Assembly (NCBI GenBank): GCA_031290325.1
Contig: JAITNU010000140.1
Coordinates: 1-8,364 of the forward strand
Length of the DNA: 8,364 bases
Origin: Treponema sp.
Lineage (GTDB): Bacteria > Spirochaetota > Spirochaetia > Treponematales > Breznakiellaceae
Direction of reading: 5' to 3'
Shown here piece after piece: positions 6,234 to 8,364 of the stretch; the stretch's first letter is position 1, and each line of letters starts with the position of its first letter. The translations under genes and the position numbers were made by a program. Under the pieces are notes generated by a model. It was given only the letters and a program-made list of their open reading frames with translations, was not told where the DNA came from and did no database searches.

Positions 6234-6263
6234 AGTATACAAAAAAAGAGGGCATGGTTTCAA
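6234..6263 (-). promoter_or_regulatory. Sigma-70-type promoter of the leuC-leuD-thioesterase operon
   Basis: On the minus strand, TTGAAA (6258-6263), an 18-base spacer containing a T run, and TATACT (6234-6239). Both hexamers match consensus in five of six positions (TTGACA/TATAAT). Transcription would begin near 6227, giving a leader of about 23 bases that carries the leuC ribosome site. This is the best-formed promoter in the window. The dyad repeat ends 20 bp upstream of the -35 element. Confidence -1.
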
Positions 6264-6283
6264 GCATCCACCTAAGAATAGAA

Positions 6284-6351
6284 AACCACGGATACACACC
6301 GATTAACACGGATAAAGAAATATCAGTGTCCATCCGTGTCCATCAGTGGTT
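6284..6351. repeat. 68-bp imperfect dyad repeat with 10-bp-phased CGGAT units
   Basis: Two 31-base arms (6284-6314 and 6321-6351), each beginning AACCAC when read inward, flank a 6-base centre; 24 of 31 positions pair. Each arm is itself three 10-base units: CGGAT at 6289, CCGAT at 6299 and CGGAT at 6309 on the left, and ATCAG at 6322, ATCCG at 6332 and ATCAG at 6342 on the right. Mismatches recur at the same phase in successive units. It sits between the SLBB gene stop and the leuC promoter. From memory, similar CCACGGAT-type palindromes are scattered in intergenic DNA of many bacteria; I cannot verify copies here. It could fold in RNA 3' of the SLBB gene, but no T run follows, so it is not a standard intrinsic terminator. 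The rest of the 6205-6383 spacer holds only the leuC promoter and ribosome site. Confidence -1.
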
Positions 6352-6383
6352 CAAATTGCTTCCATACTAAAGCAGTATAACTC

Positions 6384-6764
6384 CTAAAATACCCCGCTAA
6401 TCGCAAGAATGGAAAGCGTCGTCGAAACTATCGAGAGAATGGTGGTAATAATCGGTCCCCACTGGCTGAACTTGGCAGACAGCTTGTTCACCGGCACCGT
6501 GATCATCGACTCAGGGGGAATGTTCTCAGAAGTAGAAAGCCGCTTACTGTCCAGATCGTACACCCGCATCCCCAACCCGGTGTTCAAAAGCTCATCCCGT
6601 CCTCCCGCAAGGTTGATATAGTAGTCCAGCTTCCGGTCAGGCACATAGGGATACCGTCCGGGAGACTTCACCGCACCGCTCACCAGCACAAAGTATTGCA
6701 AAAAGGGAATAATCACCCGGTCCCCGTTTTCCAGGGTTATATCCTTGGAAAAATCGTTGTAATA
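6384..6764 (-). repeat. SLBB partial terminal unit 3 and C-terminal helix
   Basis: Begins YNDFSKDITLENGDRVIIP, aligning with the start of units 1 and 2 (266-residue offset from unit 2), but stays similar only through the first beta-grasp segment (GAVKSPGRYPYVP). It then ends in a linker and the terminal hydrophobic helix. A degenerate, truncated copy that closes the array. Confidence -1.
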
Positions 6765-8364
6765 GATAAATTGACGCAGATCCATCGGGATGTTCTTCTT
6801 CTGTCCTTCCCGGATGATATAGGCATTACTCAAATCCGAAGACACCGTAAACCGTTCCCGCATCGCCCGTACTGCGGTTCCCAGGGTCTCCCCCATATAG
6901 AAGGAATACTCCAGCACCGAGGTCCCCTCAATTTCAGTAGTCGTCTGTTCCACAGACCCTGTGGGCCGGGAAATCGCCCCCTCAAAAAAGACCACCGGAC
7001 GGTTGAGCGTCTTGTTTCCAATGATAATAGTATCCCGGTTTTCCAGGACCATAGTAACATGTTCCTCGTAGGAGAAGAGCTGACTTTCCCCTGCAACCCC
7101 CTGGGGGGTACTCACCCGTGAGAGCGTAAGCCGCTCCGGGTCTGCGTTCCAGGTGAACCCATCCCCGTAATACTCCACCAGTTCCTTTAAAGACTCATCA
7201 GGCAGGAGCTCGTAGGTACCAGGCCGGAACACCTCGCCATTAACCGTAATGATTCGTTCTGCAGTGGGAATGTGAATGGTGTCCCCTGGCCGGATATAGG
7301 GATTCTGGGATTCATCCCCGAACCGGCGGGCTTGAAACAGGTCGTAGGTAACAGTCGAGCCAGTTGTCGAAGTTACCATAACCTGCCGGGTCGATGCCTT
7401 CAGGGTGAGATTGGTCAAGAGCGCCGAGAGGCGGGTCAGGGTATTCAGGGGCTTATCCCCTGCCTCAATTACCTCCCCGGTAATCGTGTAGTACTGGCGG
7501 GAAGGAATGACGATGACATCCCCCGCCTCCAGGATCATATCCGCGGAATTGTCATTCCGGTACAGAATCTGTTCGATGTTCATCGCGATCTGATTCTCAC
7601 CTCGCAGGATATAGGCCTTGGTCAAGTCCGATACTTCCGTGAAGTACTGCCGGCTATTCCGGCTCGCGTTTCCGATAGTTTCTCCAGGATTAAAGTAATA
7701 GGGGATCCGCGACACCGCCTTAGTCGTATCATCCCGGGTCAGGGTCGCATTTTCGGCGTTATAAAAGACCGCTCCCTCAAAGAATACAGCCTCCCGGTTT
7801 ACACTCCGGTTAGTAATAGTTATCTGGTCGCCATCATCAAGGGAGATAGCCATAGCCGTATCCTTATCCCATACCAGAAACTGTATCGCCCGGGAAACCG
7901 ATGGATCCTCCCCGGCCCTGGTCAGGCTGATCCGCTCCGGCGCTGCGTCCAGCGTAAAGCCATCCCCATAATACTCGACCAGTTCCTTCAAAGACTCACC
8001 CGGCAACAGTTCATACCGGCCCGGCCTGGCTATTTCCCCGGCAATCGTAACATGCCGTTCCGCCGCAGGAACATAGATTTGGTCTCCCGGTCGGATATAG
8101 GGATCCTGGGACAAATCCCCAAAGCGCTGGGCTTGAAACAGATCGTAGCTTGTGGTTGCCCCTGCCGCAGAGGTTACGATAACCTGCCGGGTCGATGCCC
8201 GGGGGGTGAGATTGGTCAACAATACCAAAAGGCGCGTCAACGTGTTCAGCGGCTTCTCCCCCGCTTCTAAGACTTCCCCAATAATCGTATAGTACTGCCG
8301 GTAGGGAATGACAATGACATCCCCCGCTTCCAGGAGCATATCCGCCGCATTATCGTTCCGATAG
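6384..8364 (-). CDS. SLBB-repeat polysaccharide export-type protein, 5' end beyond the window
   Basis: The frame is open from the right edge (first full codon at 8363) to TAG at 6384-6386: 659 residues visible, N-terminus missing. It is built of tandem SLBB (soluble-ligand-binding beta-grasp) modules, the fold used by Wza-type capsule and exopolysaccharide exporters. Numbering from the Met at 8339, beta-grasp segments begin near 16 (YYTIIGEV), 96 (HVTIAGEIARPGRYELLPG), 186 (FFEGAV), 283 (YYTITGEV), 364 (ITVNGEVFRPGTYELLP), 451 (FFEGAI) and 549 (YFVLVSGAVKSPGRYPYVP). GDVIVIP-type strands (6-12, 273-279, 540-545) precede some of them. The last 30 residues, after KFSQWG, are hydrophobic and Ser/Thr-rich (ITTILSIVSTTLSILAISGVF) and could be a membrane anchor or, as in Wza, a helix crossing the outer membrane. 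It likely acts in the periplasm or outer membrane in export of a surface polysaccharide. No glycosyltransferase or Wzc-type kinase is visible nearby. The true start, signal peptide and any N-terminal Poly_export domain lie outside. Confidence -1.
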   Translation of the reverse strand, partial: YRNDNAADMLLEAGDVIVIPYRQYYTIIGEVLEAGEKPLNTLTRLLVLLTNLTPRASTRQVIVTSAAGATTSYDLFQAQRFGDLSQDPYIRPGDQIYVPAAERHVTIAGEIARPGRYELLPGESLKELVEYYGDGFTLDAAPERISLTRAGEDPSVSRAIQFLVWDKDTAMAISLDDGDQITITNRSVNREAVFFEGAVFYNAENATLTRDDTTKAVSRIPYYFNPGETIGNASRNSRQYFTEVSDLTKAYILRGENQIAMNIEQILYRNDNSADMILEAGDVIVIPSRQYYTITGEVIEAGDKPLNTLTRLSALLTNLTLKASTRQVMVTSTTGSTVTYDLFQARRFGDESQNPYIRPGDTIHIPTAERIITVNGEVFRPGTYELLPDESLKELVEYYGDGFTWNADPERLTLSRVSTPQGVAGESQLFSYEEHVTMVLENRDTIIIGNKTLNRPVVFFEGAISRPTGSVEQTTTEIEGTSVLEYSFYMGETLGTAVRAMRERFTVSSDLSNAYIIREGQKKNIPMDLRQFIYYNDFSKDITLENGDRVIIPFLQYFVLVSGAVKSPGRYPYVPDRKLDYYINLAGGRDELLNTGLGMRVYDLDSKRLSTSENIPPESMITVPVNKLSAKFSQWGPIITTILSIVSTTLSILAISGVF
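6765..7562 (-). repeat. SLBB tandem unit 2 (798 bp, 266 residues)
   Basis: Second in-frame unit, from YRNDNSAD to the residue before YNDFSKD. Its first part (7116-7562) is the closely matching block to unit 1: LEAGDVIVIP, KPLNTLTRL, STRQV, YDLFQA and ESLKELVEYYGDGF are shared. Its second part contains an FFEGA beta-grasp like that of unit 1 but is otherwise strongly diverged. Confidence -1.
7563..8363 (-). repeat. SLBB tandem unit 1 (801 bp, 267 residues)
   Basis: In-frame unit from YRNDNAAD (first full codon in the window) to the residue before the next YRNDNSAD. By hand alignment, the first about 149 residues (7917-8363) are roughly 75% identical to unit 2, while the remaining about 118 fall to roughly one third. 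The unit may continue a longer array beyond the right edge. Confidence -1.

Noticed and set aside
6284..6351. CRISPR-like array
   Set aside because: The units are 10 bp with no unique spacers and invert at the centre. This is a phased dyad, not a repeat-spacer array.
6364..6378. Small inverted repeat ATACT-N5-AGTAT just after the SLBB stop
   Set aside because: Five AT-rich pairs without a following T run on the minus strand; not stable enough for a terminator.
7272..8270. A 332-codon open frame on the plus strand opposite the SLBB gene
   Set aside because: It is antisense to a well-supported coding frame and shows internal duplication only because the SLBB units are duplicated. Its composition does not resemble a natural protein and it has no ribosome site that I can see.

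Overview
The window carries ordinary chromosomal genes from a Gram-negative-type, diderm bacterium with fairly GC-rich coding DNA. Two genes encode lipoproteins with relaxed lipoboxes (LASC, LGAC), and the gene mix (NodB-type deacetylase lipoprotein, TPR lipoprotein, short-type isopropylmalate isomerase, SLBB export protein) would fit a free-living or gut spirochaete of the Treponema group. That placement is an inference from style, not from a marker gene.

Layout. Bases 1-1482 (minus): a seven-helix membrane protein whose 3' end overlaps the start of proA (proline synthesis); proA runs off the left edge. Bases 1503-2549 (plus): a polysaccharide-deacetylase lipoprotein, starting only 20 bp from the divergent membrane-protein gene. 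Bases 2551-3051 (minus): an SSAT-like GNAT acetyltransferase. Bases 3102-3962 (plus): a TPR lipoprotein. Bases 3959-6204 (minus): the operon leuC-leuD-hotdog thioesterase, with a well-formed promoter. Bases 6205-6383: a 179-bp spacer with that promoter and a 68-bp dyad repeat made of 10-bp-phased units. Bases 6384-8364 (minus, open at the right edge): the C-terminal 659 residues of a large SLBB-repeat polysaccharide export-type protein built from tandem units of about 267 residues.

How the genes fit together. LeuC and LeuD form one Fe-S isomerase, probably for leucine synthesis, although the specificity loop of LeuD leaves the substrate open; the thioesterase is co-transcribed for reasons not evident from sequence. 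The deacetylase and TPR lipoproteins and the SLBB protein all point to the envelope but are not one operon. The minus-strand genes proA, GNAT, leuC, leuD and thioesterase have recognisable Shine-Dalgarno sequences. The two plus-strand lipoprotein genes and the membrane-protein gene do not, and -10-like hexamers sit so close to their start codons that leaderless mRNAs are possible. Convergent gene ends are packed to 1 bp or overlap, leaving no room for terminators.

I see no CRISPR array, tRNA, rRNA, insertion sequence or obvious new multi-gene system. The items most worth attention are the phased dyad repeat upstream of leuC, the sharply mosaic SLBB repeats, the shared -10 region near 1490, and the ATG overlapping the GTG start of leuC.
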